Part shown: positions 21,819-32,227 of the stretch, piece after piece
Layout of the letters: each line of letters opens with the position of its first letter
Position numbering within the stretch: the first letter of the stretch is position 1
From: Echria macrotheca
Taxonomy: Eukaryota; Ascomycota; Sordariomycetes; Sordariales; Schizotheciaceae
NCBI GenBank assembly: GCA_030411725.1
Contig: MU839830.1
Span: forward strand, 1,674,001 to 1,738,000
Length of the DNA: 64,000 nucleotides
Direction: 5' to 3'
Translations under genes and position numbers: made by a program
Notes under the pieces: generated by a model
Databases searched by the model: none
What the model saw: only the letters and a program-made list of their open reading frames with translations
Told to the model about the DNA's origin: nothing

Positions 21819-23246
21819 CTACTCCGGCTTCTGTCCCCAGACGCCCCTCATCAGACAGTATGCATGGACTTTGCGGTCACGCAGCTGTCTGCGGAGATGT
21901 ACGACAAAGGCCTCGATTTCACTCTTCTCCCAGCCCATGACTTGGCTCCAGATGAAGAGAATCCATCCCTCGATATCTTGGTCAACGGCGGCGAGTGCGT
22001 ACGCACCAATCTCCTGAAGCTTTTTGTCTCTGGCCCAAGAGTTCATCGGGCACTTGGTACTGGTCAGCATGGTCGAACAAACTGGACGTAAGCTTCAAAA
22101 AGGACGAGACATACCTTGACGTCCTTCGTCTGGATGTTCACAAACCCGGCCGCCTTGAAGGCCTCGGGCACAAGGCCTTCCCCGACCACGTCGAACGGCC
22201 GTCCGAATTTCTTGCCTGCCTCGACGAACACCTTGCCCCATTGGTCCATTGGCGATCCCTCGACCAAGGTCCCATCATCGGACCGGAAGACGCACGAGGC
22301 CTCGTACGACTCTGGAGACGTACGTATTAGTCTCTTGTCCAAGGCTTTCTCTCGGCTGCAGAACACGTACCCACCCAGCCGCCAGGCTTCGTTGCTTTGT
22401 ATGCCTGCGCGAGCAGCCCGTTCCAGTCGGGGATCGACCCGAACAGGTAGCGCATGTGGATGAAGTCAAAGTGGTCGGCCGGGAATGTCCACGGGAGCGT
22501 GGCGTCTTCGATCTCGAACTTGAGGTTCGGTGGAACCCAGGCAGGCTGAGTCGGCGAGATATCAGTTCCGATCACGTTGGCGTCGGGGTTCTGGTCGGCG
22601 AAGTCGATGGCCCATATTCCTGGGTACACGGGTCAGTCAGTTCCTGATCACTGCGGCGGCGAGATGCTTTGCAAGGGGCATAATACCTGATCCAGTGCCG
22701 ACGTCCAAGACGGTCTGTTGGTCAACATGTCATTATCAGTCTGTCATCCGGGAGCCGTTGGGGAACCGGTTTGTACCTTGATATCTTTCTTCAGGGGCGC
22801 CCAGTGGAGCTTGTCGTCGCGAATAAGTGTTATCAGGTGGTGGCTAGAAGCCGGGCACGCATGCGCCGGTTAGCGTATCATCCTTCGAGCAACAAGAGCG
22901 CAATACCACCAAAGCCTAACTCACATGATCTCGCCAGCTTCGATCTGTTTGTTGTCGTTGGGTGTCCTAAGTTTGGGTGTCAATAGCCCACCCAAAAACA
23001 CACAACTTTCTCGGGAACAGGAGCATACCAATACTGCGCATCTGTGCTCTTGTTACTATGGAAAGACCGGCCGTGGATAGACCGGTAGTCGAAGATGCTC
23101 TCGGATATCGACGCCGTCGAACTCGACACATCTGAGTCGTTCTCTTCTTCGACTTTCTGCTTGGCCCAGTGCTCGGCGGGAAGAATGTGAGCCGGCTTCG
23201 AAGATGCCGCCTCAGGGGCTGCCGCTGGAGCGTCGTTGGAACTCAT
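21819..23246 (-). CDS. LaeA-like (TAM-domain) S-adenosylmethionine-dependent methyltransferase
   Basis: Seven exons (23246-23029, 22966-22925, 22843-22777, 22714-22687, 22619-22371, 22311-22115, 22052-21819) give 344 aa. All phases agree. A disordered acidic N terminus leads to SISESIFDYRSIHGRSF, the usual opening of fungal LaeA/TAM-type methyltransferases. SAM motif I VLDVGTGSGIWAIDFAD is assembled across an intron from exons 4 and 5. Then come GTDISPTQPAWVPPN, FDFIHMRYL and KPGGWVE. LaeA relatives regulate secondary metabolism and development or methylate small molecules, and sequence alone does not tell which. A neighbouring biosynthetic cluster is absent. Exon 4 is only 28 nt. The final intron uses a CCAAG acceptor. 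Confidence 0.85.
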
Positions 23247-23642
23247 TATGTTGCTGTTCTCTCGTTTTTTTTACTAGAGTTTTACTGACACAAAAAAGGG
23301 TCGTGACAGAAGAGACGAGCGGGGCTCGTAGGTGTGAGGGAATTATACTGTAAAGTCCCAATACAGCAAGCAGTACAGGGTCTCTAGGCAGGCGACGGGG
23401 GTCGCGGAGGCTTCCGGCTTCGCATCAGACGGGATCTTGGCACTAGGCATGTCACGGCGACTAGCTTGGGCGGTTGATTGGAGGGACGCTGACCGTGACG
23501 TCTCCTGCCTTGCAGCTGTTCTATCGGCGTGGCTTATTTACACTTCTGACATGCAAGCTAGGTGCTAGTATATGCACCTGTCCTATTCCCCCACACACCA
23601 TGCAGAACATCCCATGCGGGGTTCTCTCTCTCTTTTTTTTCT
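23247..23642. other. intergenic region between the methyltransferase and the Cip1-like gene
   Basis: About 400 bp, serving as the methyltransferase promoter and the 3' flank of the Cip1-like gene. A T-rich CTCTCTTTTTTTTCTC tract lies at 23626-23643. Nothing else is seen. Confidence 0.5.
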
Positions 23643-24410
23643 CTACGTGCACCCAACACGGGTCGAGTCGATGGCGATGTCATCGTACCAGAAAGTGTTG
23701 GTGTCGCCGCCGTACGACTCCCAGCCAAAGTAGATGGCCGTGACCTTGGGCTTGACGCTGCTGCGCTGCCACTGGGCCGCGTTGGCGTTGGCCACGCCCG
23801 ACTTGCTAGTCAGCCCGGCGATGGCGGCGCCGTTGAGCCACGTCTCGATGCTGCCGTCGGTGCCCAGGTGGTACTCGAAGCACTGCCAGCTGCCGGTGGG
23901 CAGCGCCTTGGACGCCGCGATGCCCTGCGGCGAGAGGTCGGGGAGCGTGGCGTCGTCCGACTCGCGGTTGTACATGAGGATGCCGCTCTGACCGCCGATG
24001 CGGAGATGCTTCTTGCTGCCCTGCGCGCTGTCGGGCATAGTGATGAAGCTGACGTGTGACGACGTGAGCGCCTTGGAGGCCTTTCTGCGTGGGAATTAGC
24101 ATTTGATTCTCGTTTTGAATGATGAAAAAAAGACGTACAGCCAGACTCGGACGTAGACATCGCCGCTGGGCACCTTGGTGGTGCCGAAGAAGATGTGGCC
24201 GCAGTAGCCGCCCGCACCGTCGACCCGGACCGAGTTCTTGCCGCCATGTGCCGTCGTGCTGTCGAGCGTGATCTTGCCGCCTTGGTTGCAGTCAGGTGCG
24301 TACGTCGGCCACGCCGTCGCGTCCAGTCCGTTCTCGAAGCCCTCGGAGACCTGGCCGAGCGAGAGGAATGGGAGGAGCGAGAGGGCGACGAGGGCGGTTC
24401 GGCCAAACAT
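23643..24410 (-). CDS. Cip1-like secreted cellulose-induced protein (putative polysaccharide lyase fold)
   Basis: Exons 24410-24139 and 24084-23643 give 237 aa. The signal peptide MFGRTALVALSLLPFLSLG is followed by a domain matching Trichoderma reesei Cip1 almost segment by segment: WPTYAPDCNQGG, GYCGHIFFGTTKVPSGDVYVR, HLRIGGQS, YNRESDDATLPDLSPQGIA, WQCFEYHLGTDGSIETWLNG, FGWESYGGD and the C-terminal STRVGC. Cip1 proteins have a beta-jelly-roll fold, are co-induced with cellulases, and have been suggested to be glucuronan-type lyases. No cellulose-binding module or linker is present, so this is the catalytic module alone. Paired cysteines (DCNQ, YCGH, WQCF, VGC) fit extracellular disulfides. 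No other plant-wall enzymes are adjacent. Confidence 0.9.
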
Positions 24411-25788
24411 GTTTTCTACTTCTTTACCTCGAAGATATTATTTACAGACGGAGAGGGATGGGCACAAAAATCAAAACCCAGGTTCAAAGAAGGAGTGGCA
24501 CCATCGCGGTATTTACGATCGTTGCGTACCCCGGAGAACGTGACCTCCCCCGGCCTCTATATTATTCGGGCCGCTACTCACATAACCCACATCTCATGAG
24601 TGGAGCTTTCTCTCTATAACAGATCAGTCGAGATCGGAGCCTCTGGGTGCGCTTAATTTTGCTGGTCTTCTGCTTCTATGGGCGGGGAGGTGAACGTATT
24701 AGCCTAAAACAGTAGAAAGGGAAAGCAAAGCTGGGGGACGGCATGCGAACCCCTGGCCCTAGAAGAGATCCGGATCTTGATCCCGCAAATCGGCCGTGTT
24801 CTCCAACTTTTTTTGGGGCCGAAAGCTCGCATTCGTGGCTAAATGGTCAATTTAGTTCGAGGCCTCGGTAGAGTAAATGACCTGGACCTGCTGGGGGCCG
24901 TGCTGGGGTGGTCTCCCGCGCACCCCGGAGTGGCTTATGCCGCGCTTTTTGTGTAGATTCCGTCGTGGACGAACCGAGGAACCGAATGACGGGACATGGA
25001 TCCGTCGCCTTCCTTGCGAGTACCACGCTGTCGTGGAGCATAAGCTTTTGCGAACCGAAGTATTTAAACTTCAAACCCGGATCATGATGTCCGTTTTCTT
25101 GATCTAATTTGACTGGATACCACGTACTGCTATTCATATGCTTGCGACGCCTCACATGATCAGACTGAATGGCGAGAGACCGAGGTAGTTTTGACCGGAC
25201 GGTTGAGTGTGCCTTTTTGTCTGTACTGCTTTAGGGAATATAAAGGAGACAGGGAACGCACTGTTGGAGCATAAGCTCCTCATGAGACCACAGGGCTGTT
25301 TGGTAGTTACGGTTGGAACTGTCAGATGGAGACCTTACGTAACGTCCCCAGATAACAAGCTCATAGTCAGATTCCGAGCAAAGATTTATTGCAGCGTCAT
25401 CCCGCTGGACCGATGTATGCCTCACTGGATACCTGTCTATGATTCTAGGCGCTAGTAGGCGTGATCGACTGCGATCTACAACGTATGAGAAGTTCTGGTA
25501 ATAACAAAAGTTGCAACCGGAGGCCAATGTGGAATCTACTAATAAGTGGTCTTCGATATATACCTGCAGCTAAACTACCTACCTAGCACGGTAGTACGAC
25601 TCTCAGGAGTCTAGAATTTGCTTCTCGCCCCACACGCATCAATCAGTTCCACATCGCACCATCTATATTTTTTCATTGAAGTGCAAGCCGGAGAAACTCA
25701 ACGGTTTATTCTTAGATAACATAACATAATCGCACTAAGCAAGTACTTATACTACAACAAACCTGAAGTAAATATCAACCAATCAAAA
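24411..25788. other. intergenic region, promoter of the Cip1-like gene and flank of tRNA-Gly
   Basis: About 1.4 kb, lower in GC towards the right. A 12-bp direct repeat GGAGCATAAGCT occurs at 25035-25046 and 25266-25277; the second copy is part of a GGAGC-ATAA-GCTCC hairpin. No gene is supported. Confidence 0.45.
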
Positions 25789-25874
25789 GCTCGAGTAGTT
25801 CAGAGGTTAGAATTCTTGCTTCCCAACCTGCGTTGGAATAGCAAGGGACCCGAGTTCGAATCTCGGCTCGTGCA
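25789..25874 (+). tRNA. tRNA-Gly(CCC) with a 14-nt intron
   Basis: The cloverleaf has anticodon stem CTTGC/GCAAG and anticodon CCC (25822-25824). A 14-nt intron sits at the canonical position after base 37 (25826-25839). The T arm is CCGAG-TTCGAAT-CTCGG, the discriminator is A, and a TTTTT terminator lies at 25886-25890. The acceptor stem GCTCGAG/CTCGTGC has a T-T mismatch at pair 3-70, where GCACGAG would pair fully. The gene may therefore be slightly impaired or variant. Confidence 0.85.
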
Positions 25875-26670
25875 AGGAACATTTCTTTTTGATATTTTAT
25901 CACCGGCTCTCGAGGTCATTTTACTCCTTTTTTTCTGACTCCCCCCATCAAAAGCTTCTGTCTGGGGCAGAGACAAGCTTTAGTGACCGGTTGGACATAT
26001 ACAATGCGACCCGTACCTCGACTGTTTCTGATCGACAATGACGGGGTGAGTCTGTCTCGAAAACTTGGCCATTTTCTTGCAACAGTGAATCCTCGTCCTC
26101 GGTCACCTATCGAAATCGTCTCACCTAAGATCCTTCCCGTCTACCTCCCTATCCGGGATGAACTTCGCTTCTAGACCTCAACTCCACGCGACGCATCGTC
26201 CATCTTGGTACAAAACCACAACTGCCCTCTGCGCTTAGCGACCCAGTCACACCCGACTTACATACCAAAAGACTGACCGAGCAGACGAGGAGGCGCACCC
26301 GCACTCAAAACTGTCAGCTTGTAAGCCTCGACTATTAATTTCTCGACCTTAACGAACAACACCACCTTTGTACAAGGCAGCATTGTCATCCACGAAATTA
26401 AAGACAGCATCCCTCGCACTACCTCGCATTCCAGAGAACCGATCGCGTGACGGTGAGACGCCGCCAGTGTGCGGTTCGGCCCCCCGGGCAGCCTGAGATT
26501 CTTTTCCTTCGGTAGTCCAATTTACCCGTCATACTGGTGCCTGGCTGCGGTTCTTATCTAAACATTCCTTCAAATTGGCGAACAATCTGTTGCTGAGATA
26601 CATATAAAAGGATGGCTTCCTCATTCCTGCCAAGAGGAAGGGAAATGGATGAAAGATACGAGGAGCCAAG
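25875..26670. other. intergenic region, promoter of the carboxypeptidase gene
   Basis: About 800 bp. Apart from the tRNA terminator and a TATAAAA-like box at 26603-26609, about 60 bp before the ATG, nothing is recognised. Confidence 0.5.
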
Positions 26671-27999
26671 ATGGAACTCACCATCCTCCTAGTGAGCCTC
26701 TTGCTGTCTGTCCAGACCGTATCGCCCTGTCTCCTCGAGAGCGAACGACATGGCGGACACATCCAAAGACAGCGGTCGGCGCCGTACGTTCGTCGACAAT
26801 CCTCAAACGACACATTACCGCCAATCCCCGTCGCCAGGGGAGATAGGTTCCAAGGCGGCAAGCTGATCCCCCAAGGTCTCGGTCTGCAAGCCGAAGGCGC
26901 CAAGATCGAAAGCATCCTCAACCTCGATGAGATCCACTCGGGCATGGCCGGCCTCGCGCGCGAATTCAACATCGAGCTGATCGAGGCACCCGTCAAGACG
27001 TACGAGAACCGCACCATCGTAGGCGCCAGAGCCGCCGGGAAGGATGGCAAGGTCCGCGCCATGATCGAAGCCAACATCCACGCGCGGGAGCGCGGCGGGC
27101 CCGATCACGTCCTCTACTTCCTCGCGGACCTGCTCAGTGCCGGCCGCACGGGGCGGGGCGTAACCTTCGGCGGCGTAAGCTACACGCACGCCCAGGTGCG
27201 CACCGTGCTCGACCTGGGCCTCCTCGTGCTCCCGACGGTAAACCCGGACGGACTCGCCTACGACCTCGCGACGGACAAATGCTGGCGGAAAAACAGGAAC
27301 CCGAAATCGGCCAACGCCACGAAGCCGGACAGCATCGGCGTCGATCTGAACCGCAACTTCGACTTCCTCTGGGACTTCGAGAAGGAGTTCGCGCCCCACA
27401 CGCACCCGGCGTCGGCGCAGCCCGGCGCCCTGGACTTCCACGGCACGGCGGCCTTCTCCGAGCCGGAGACGCGCGCCATCAAGTGGTTCCTCGACCAGCA
27501 TCCCGACCTCGGCTGGTTCATGGACCTGCACTCCGCCGCGGGCGTCGTCTTATACCCGTGGGGCGACGACTCTAACCAGTCCGTCGACCCGGGAAACTCG
27601 TTCGCCAATACCTCGGCGGACTCGATCCGGGGCATCGTTCCCGACACGGCAAATGCCACGTATCAGAGCTACATGCTGAGAGCCGACGCCGACGTCTACG
27701 CGCTTATCGGGAGCAACATGGTGAACCGGATGGCCGACTCGACGGGGACGGTATACGCGGTCACGCAGAGCGTGCATCTCTATCCGACGTCGGGCAGCTC
27801 GGTCGACTATGTGTATGCGCGCCATCTGAGAGATCCGACCAAGGGCAAGGTGTTTGGGTTCGGCATCGAGTTTGGCCAGGGGAACGAGGACAATCCGGAC
27901 TGTATTTTCTACCCCACCGTCTCGAGACATAACTCGAATATCGTCGAGGTCGCGGTTGGGCTGATGGAGATGTTGCTGGGCGCGACCCAATATTCCTAG
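26671..27999 (+). CDS. secreted M14-family zinc carboxypeptidase
   Basis: A single exon encodes 442 aa. The signal peptide is MELTILLVSLLLSVQTVSPC. A propeptide-like segment follows, then the M14 catalytic domain. Zinc ligands are H137 and E140 (NIHARE) and H287 (MDLHSAAG). The substrate-binding region holds NPDGLAYD, CWRKNRNP and GVDLNRNFDF, and the catalytic glutamate is E400 in GFGIEFGQGNE. All key residues of the family are intact. Several NxT/NxS sequons suit an extracellular glycoprotein. The enzyme would remove C-terminal residues from peptides outside the cell or in the vacuole, and the side-chain preference cannot be assigned. The start is the first ATG of the frame, directly preceding the signal peptide. 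Confidence 0.93.
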   Translation: MELTILLVSLLLSVQTVSPCLLESERHGGHIQRQRSAPYVRRQSSNDTLPPIPVARGDRFQGGKLIPQGLGLQAEGAKIESILNLDEIHSGMAGLAREFNIELIEAPVKTYENRTIVGARAAGKDGKVRAMIEANIHARERGGPDHVLYFLADLLSAGRTGRGVTFGGVSYTHAQVRTVLDLGLLVLPTVNPDGLAYDLATDKCWRKNRNPKSANATKPDSIGVDLNRNFDFLWDFEKEFAPHTHPASAQPGALDFHGTAAFSEPETRAIKWFLDQHPDLGWFMDLHSAAGVVLYPWGDDSNQSVDPGNSFANTSADSIRGIVPDTANATYQSYMLRADADVYALIGSNMVNRMADSTGTVYAVTQSVHLYPTSGSSVDYVYARHLRDPTKGKVFGFGIEFGQGNEDNPDCIFYPTVSRHNSNIVEVAVGLMEMLLGATQYS

Positions 28000-29291
28000 T
28001 TTTCATATCCTGGATATCTCAACCTAGAACCAAGAAGATGTCTGAATCGATGGTCAGTTCTGTGCCTATCAAGACAAGGTAACATCATATCGGGAGTTGG
28101 AAATGTGTTGTGCTATGCAGCGAGTTAATATCTGTCTGGCTTCCGAGACCCCCAGTGTTGACGGCGAGGCGTGACTGAATTTCGGTATCTTTATGCTGAT
28201 GGAGATAAGTCGATGCCTGCACCAGAATCTTTGTCAGTCGCCTACGGTTTACCTGCCATTAATTCCCCGGGACACCATCTTCTTGAAGAAATGGAAAAGA
28301 AACGAGAGCGCACTGATTGTGGTATGCAACACCGGTTCAACCTTCCACTCCCAGCCTTTTTCGAGAGGACCAGGTAAATGGAAATGCCAATCCCGTATCT
28401 CCTTTCCCATCTGCACTCCGCAACAACAGTTAGTGGTCCTTGTCAACCCGCCCGGCTCGGGGTCCCGCACTCCCGAACGCACAGCAACCAAAGACTTCCG
28501 TAGCCGAACCGGTTGTCGTCAGCTTCACTCGTCTTGGCATGCCGAGCGATCCGGGAAAAGAGGCTCCGCAGGTTGTCGATGACGATACGCTGCTGCGGTG
28601 TAGATTGCGTAGCCCGCTGCATATAATAAATACAGGATATTCCCTCCCCCCCCCCTCTCTATTTCACCACCCCCAGATCTGTTTAGTTTCGAGGAATTTC
28701 GTTTCCAGTGGTAGGTAAAGTACTGCTGGAGCGAATCGGTATATTCCCGGCGATTCGTTGATGCTCCTTCATGCGCGCAAATCATCAATGCTGCCCACCT
28801 TGTTCGGAAATATCCCCCCTCTCTTGAAATTCAACTGGGCAAGTAGGACGAAGTCCGGTCGCTGGGAATGCGGAAGTATATCCCGTCCCCTTTAAATCCC
28901 CTTAATATCGAGGGGCGCCCCCGGGACCTCGATATTGCCCGCTCGGGGTTCCGTCCGCCCAAAATGCCCACGCTGGCTTGGCATAACTTATCCATACAGC
29001 CGGGAGGGAAAACCGAGAGATTGAGAGAGGACAAGAGAGAATAGAATTGCATTTGCCAATCCTGATTATTCCGTCCCGCAGAGTGCCCTGCCGGACCACC
29101 CCCAACTTTAGATTTCGCTTCTGGGAGACTGCGTAGAGTTGATATATGGGTACCGGGCAGAGAGCTCGAGTAGAAGTTCATCTTCCAAAGGAAAAGTGTA
29201 TATACGGAGACGGTTGCCCATCCAGCCATTCCGGTCTGAGCCCATCCTCGTTTCTCCGTAAATTCCAACGGCCGAGTGACTCGATTTCAAG
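28000..29291. other. intergenic region between the carboxypeptidase and SOD genes
   Basis: About 1.3 kb with a C10 run near 28647-28656. It is the probable SOD promoter. No gene-like frame with recognisable features on either strand. Confidence 0.5.
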
Positions 29292-29971
29292 ATGCATCTC
29301 CCCTCGCTTGTAGGCCTCCTCGGCGCCGCCACGCTTGCGGCATGCCAGACTGCCGGTGGAAACGGCACGGTCGTAACCGGCAAGATGGGCGATGCCCGTG
29401 TGGTCAAGAACAACAAGGTTGGCGAGACCTGGGTTGCGACTTTTGACGGGACCCAGGGTGTCAAGGGTACCGTTACCATGGTTGGGTGGTCGATCGGTGT
29501 CAACTATACGGTGGACGTGACGGGTCTGCCCGCAGGCAAGGGGCCGTTCGGTGAGCATCCCGGTTTCCGGTCGATTCGGCCGGGGTGACCACAGAAAGCT
29601 AATCCGGCAGCCTTCCATGTCCATCTCAAGCCGGTTCCCCTCGGCGGCACCTGTGCCGACACGGGCGGCCATCTCGACTCGTTCGTGCGTGGTGATAGCC
29701 CGCCGTGCGACAGCACCGCGCCGCAGACCTGCGAGGTTGGCGATCTTTCCGGAAAGTACGGCAAGGTTGACGGCACAACGGTCAAGAAAGTGTAAGAATT
29801 CATGTTTGGAAAATTCTTCGAGTTGAGCTGACCAACGCTTCCAGTTTCAATGATGCCTACTCGGCCCTCGACAAGATCATGCTCGGGTATATTGGTGAAC
29901 GGTCGATTGTGTTCCACGACGCCAGTTCGGTACGGATTGCTTGTGCAAACATCACCAAGGTGACGACCTAG
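29292..29971 (+). CDS. secreted Cu/Zn-SOD-like protein, probably a Cu-only superoxide dismutase
   Basis: Exons 29292-29550, 29611-29791 and 29845-29971 give 188 aa. The signal peptide is MHLPSLVGLLGAATLAACQT. Copper-ligand positions are visible: FHVHLK (two His), TGGHLDSF (the bridging-type His) and IVFHDASS (the last His). They are followed by VRIACANI, with the arginine and cysteine expected near the active site. The zinc-loop histidines and aspartate of classic Cu/Zn SOD are not visible, and the electrostatic loop is short. This is the pattern of fungal extracellular Cu-only SODs that dismutate superoxide at the cell surface. No GPI signal is obvious at the C terminus. Cysteine pairs TCADT and TCEVG could form disulfides. 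Confidence 0.8.
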
Positions 29972-30888
29972 ATATCGAAGGGGGTGCGCCAGTCATGAAA
30001 TTCGAGGACAGATTAGGATCCGGAAAAGTTCAGCGGTCTGTATATATGAGTCCCGGCCTGCCATTGAAAAATGGACTGAGATCCGCTTATCTGATTTGAT
30101 TCTCGATGAATTCCTTGAGAAGGCCTGCTTGTCTCGGAACTCGTGACCTTTATTCGTGGTGCGACGTGGATGTGTCTTCGTTGTGCTGTCAAAGCAGACA
30201 CTCTGGAATCTGGACGAAGCGGCCGTGCTCCACTTCCTGAGGTGATCTCATGGTCGAGACCTGCCATTCCAATATTGACATCACCTAACCGAAGAGCAGA
30301 TGAGTTCCAATGTACGTAGGTAGCCAGTGGCGTACAAGATACAAGCTTTCCAGCGCAAAGCTTGTTGGCTACCATAATCATATCGTAGCAGCATGTTGCA
30401 AGAGGAGACTCAGGACTGGGGAAGGAGAATAAAAACGATCCTATTGGTATCCGTTCAACCAACGGTAACCAGACGAGCCCAGATGGATGGATGAGGGAGA
30501 CCGAAAATACGCCTAGAGTCCGTGGTAGAACTGCAGTCAGTGTCGATGCAATTGCATCCTGTGCTTTGGTCATAACAAAGGTTGAAATTTCTTGTGTTTT
30601 CCATTCGCCAGATGGCGCTAGGCACGCCCAGGGTTGGCTAGTTGGCGGGCTCAGGGTTAGTGGCGGGTGGACCCACTTGCGCCACACAAGGCAGCAGGAG
30701 CTTGAGGTAAGCTCGTGGAGCCGCGCGTGTTCCTGTCGCCAATCGCCCAGCTCGACACCGACAAACCCAACGACGGCGAAACCATCCACCATCGACTAGA
30801 ACCTCACGAAGCATCTTACCACCGCCGATACTGCGCCCGCGATACCGCATTTCCCGCTTGTCCAGAAAAACCGACAGCTGCTACCCCG
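29972..30888. other. intergenic region upstream of RPT4
   Basis: About 900 bp serving as the RPT4 promoter. A 259-codon minus-strand frame (30013-30792) has no motif, and I treat it as chance. No yeast-type PACE box is present here. Confidence 0.5.
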
Positions 30889-32227
30889 ATGGCCTCAGAC
30901 CAGGAGCGCGAGCACGCCCTCGCTTCTTTCAAGGCTAAGCTCATCGAGTCGCGAGAGTGGGAAGCAAAGCTCAAGAACCTGCGCTTGGATATCAAGGGCC
31001 TGCAGAAGGAGTTTGACCAGACCGAAGAGAACATCAAGGCGCTGCAAAGCGTTGGTCAGATTATCGGCGAAGTGCTCAAACAGCTCGACGATGAGAGGTG
31101 TATGTTGGTCCTCCCCCAGGCGGCGTTGGTGGGTCGCTAACCAGCGCGCGAAACAGTTATCGTCAAGGCCTCTTCGGGGCCTCGGTACGTCGTCGGTTGC
31201 CGATCCAAGGTAGACAAAGCGAAAATGAAGCAGGGAACCCGTGTGGCGCTCGACATGACGACGCTTACCATCATGAGGATGCTCCCGCGCGAGGTCGACC
31301 CGCTTGTCTACAACATGTCCTTGGAGGATCCCGGGCAGGTCAGCTTTGCGGGTATCGGTGGCCTCAACGACCAGATCCGCGAACTCCGGGAGGTTATTGA
31401 ACTTCCACTCAAGAACCCGGAACTGTTCCTCCGAGTGGGCATCAAACCACCCAAGGGTGTGCTACTCTACGGTCCGCCTGGGACAGGGAAGACATTGCTA
31501 GCCAGAGCAGTCGCGAGTAGTCTGGAGACAAACTTCCTGAAGGGTATGCACAGCGCACAGCCTTACCTCGCTCTATGGGCTCGACTGACATGTTGTAGTG
31601 GTCTCCTCAGCCATCGTCGACAAGTATATTGGCGAGTCGGCGAGACTCATTCGCGAGATGTTTGGTTACGCAAAGGAACATGAGCCCTGCATCATATTCA
31701 TGGACGAGATTGACGCCATCGGTGGTCGTCGTTTCAGCGAAGGCACTAGTGCTGATCGCGAGATTCAACGCACTCTCATGGAGTTGCTCAACCAGCTTGA
31801 CGGTTTCGACTACCTGGGCAAGACCAAGATCATTATGGCAACAAACCGGCCGGACACGCTCGACCCTGCGTTGCTCAGAGCAGGACGACTGGACCGCAAG
31901 ATTGAGATCCCACTGCCGAATGAGGTCGGGCGGCTAGAGATTCTCAAGATCCACGCCGCAAGTGTTGTTACCGAGGGGGAGATTGACTTTGAGAGCGTTG
32001 TCAAGATGAGCGACGGCTTGAATGGTGCTGACTTGCGGAACGTTGTCACCGAGGCGTAAGTCGCATGCTGTTTCCCAAGGTGTTCTCCTGCTAACTGAAT
32101 ACGCAGCGGTCTCTTCGCCATCAAGGATTACCGGGATGCCGTTAACCAGGACGACTTCAACAAGGCGGTTCGCAAGCTTGCTGAGGCGAAGAAGCTCGAA
32201 GGCAAGTTGGAGTACCAGAAGCTCTAA
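30889..32227 (+). CDS. RPT4: 26S proteasome regulatory ATPase Rpt4 (Sug2, PSMC6 homologue)
   Basis: Rpt4 is one of six AAA+ ATPases in the base ring that unfolds substrates for the 20S core. Exons 30889-31099, 31157-31543, 31599-32055 and 32107-32227 give 391 aa, the normal Rpt4 length. In order: an N-terminal coiled coil (residues 5-70), the OB domain with VVGCRSKVDK, Walker A GPPGTGKT, Walker B IIFMDEIDAIGG, the second region of homology RPDTLDPALLRAGRLDRKI, and a C terminus ending LEYQKL. That ending separates Rpt4 from paralogues with HbYX tails. The first donor is the strong GTATGT at 31100, preferred over GTGTAT because it alone restores ERFIVKAS. Three further proteasome-pathway genes lie within the window. 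Confidence 0.96.

Noticed and set aside
30013..30792. 259-codon minus-strand open frame upstream of RPT4
   Set aside because: It overlaps the expected RPT4 promoter and has no recognisable domain or start context.
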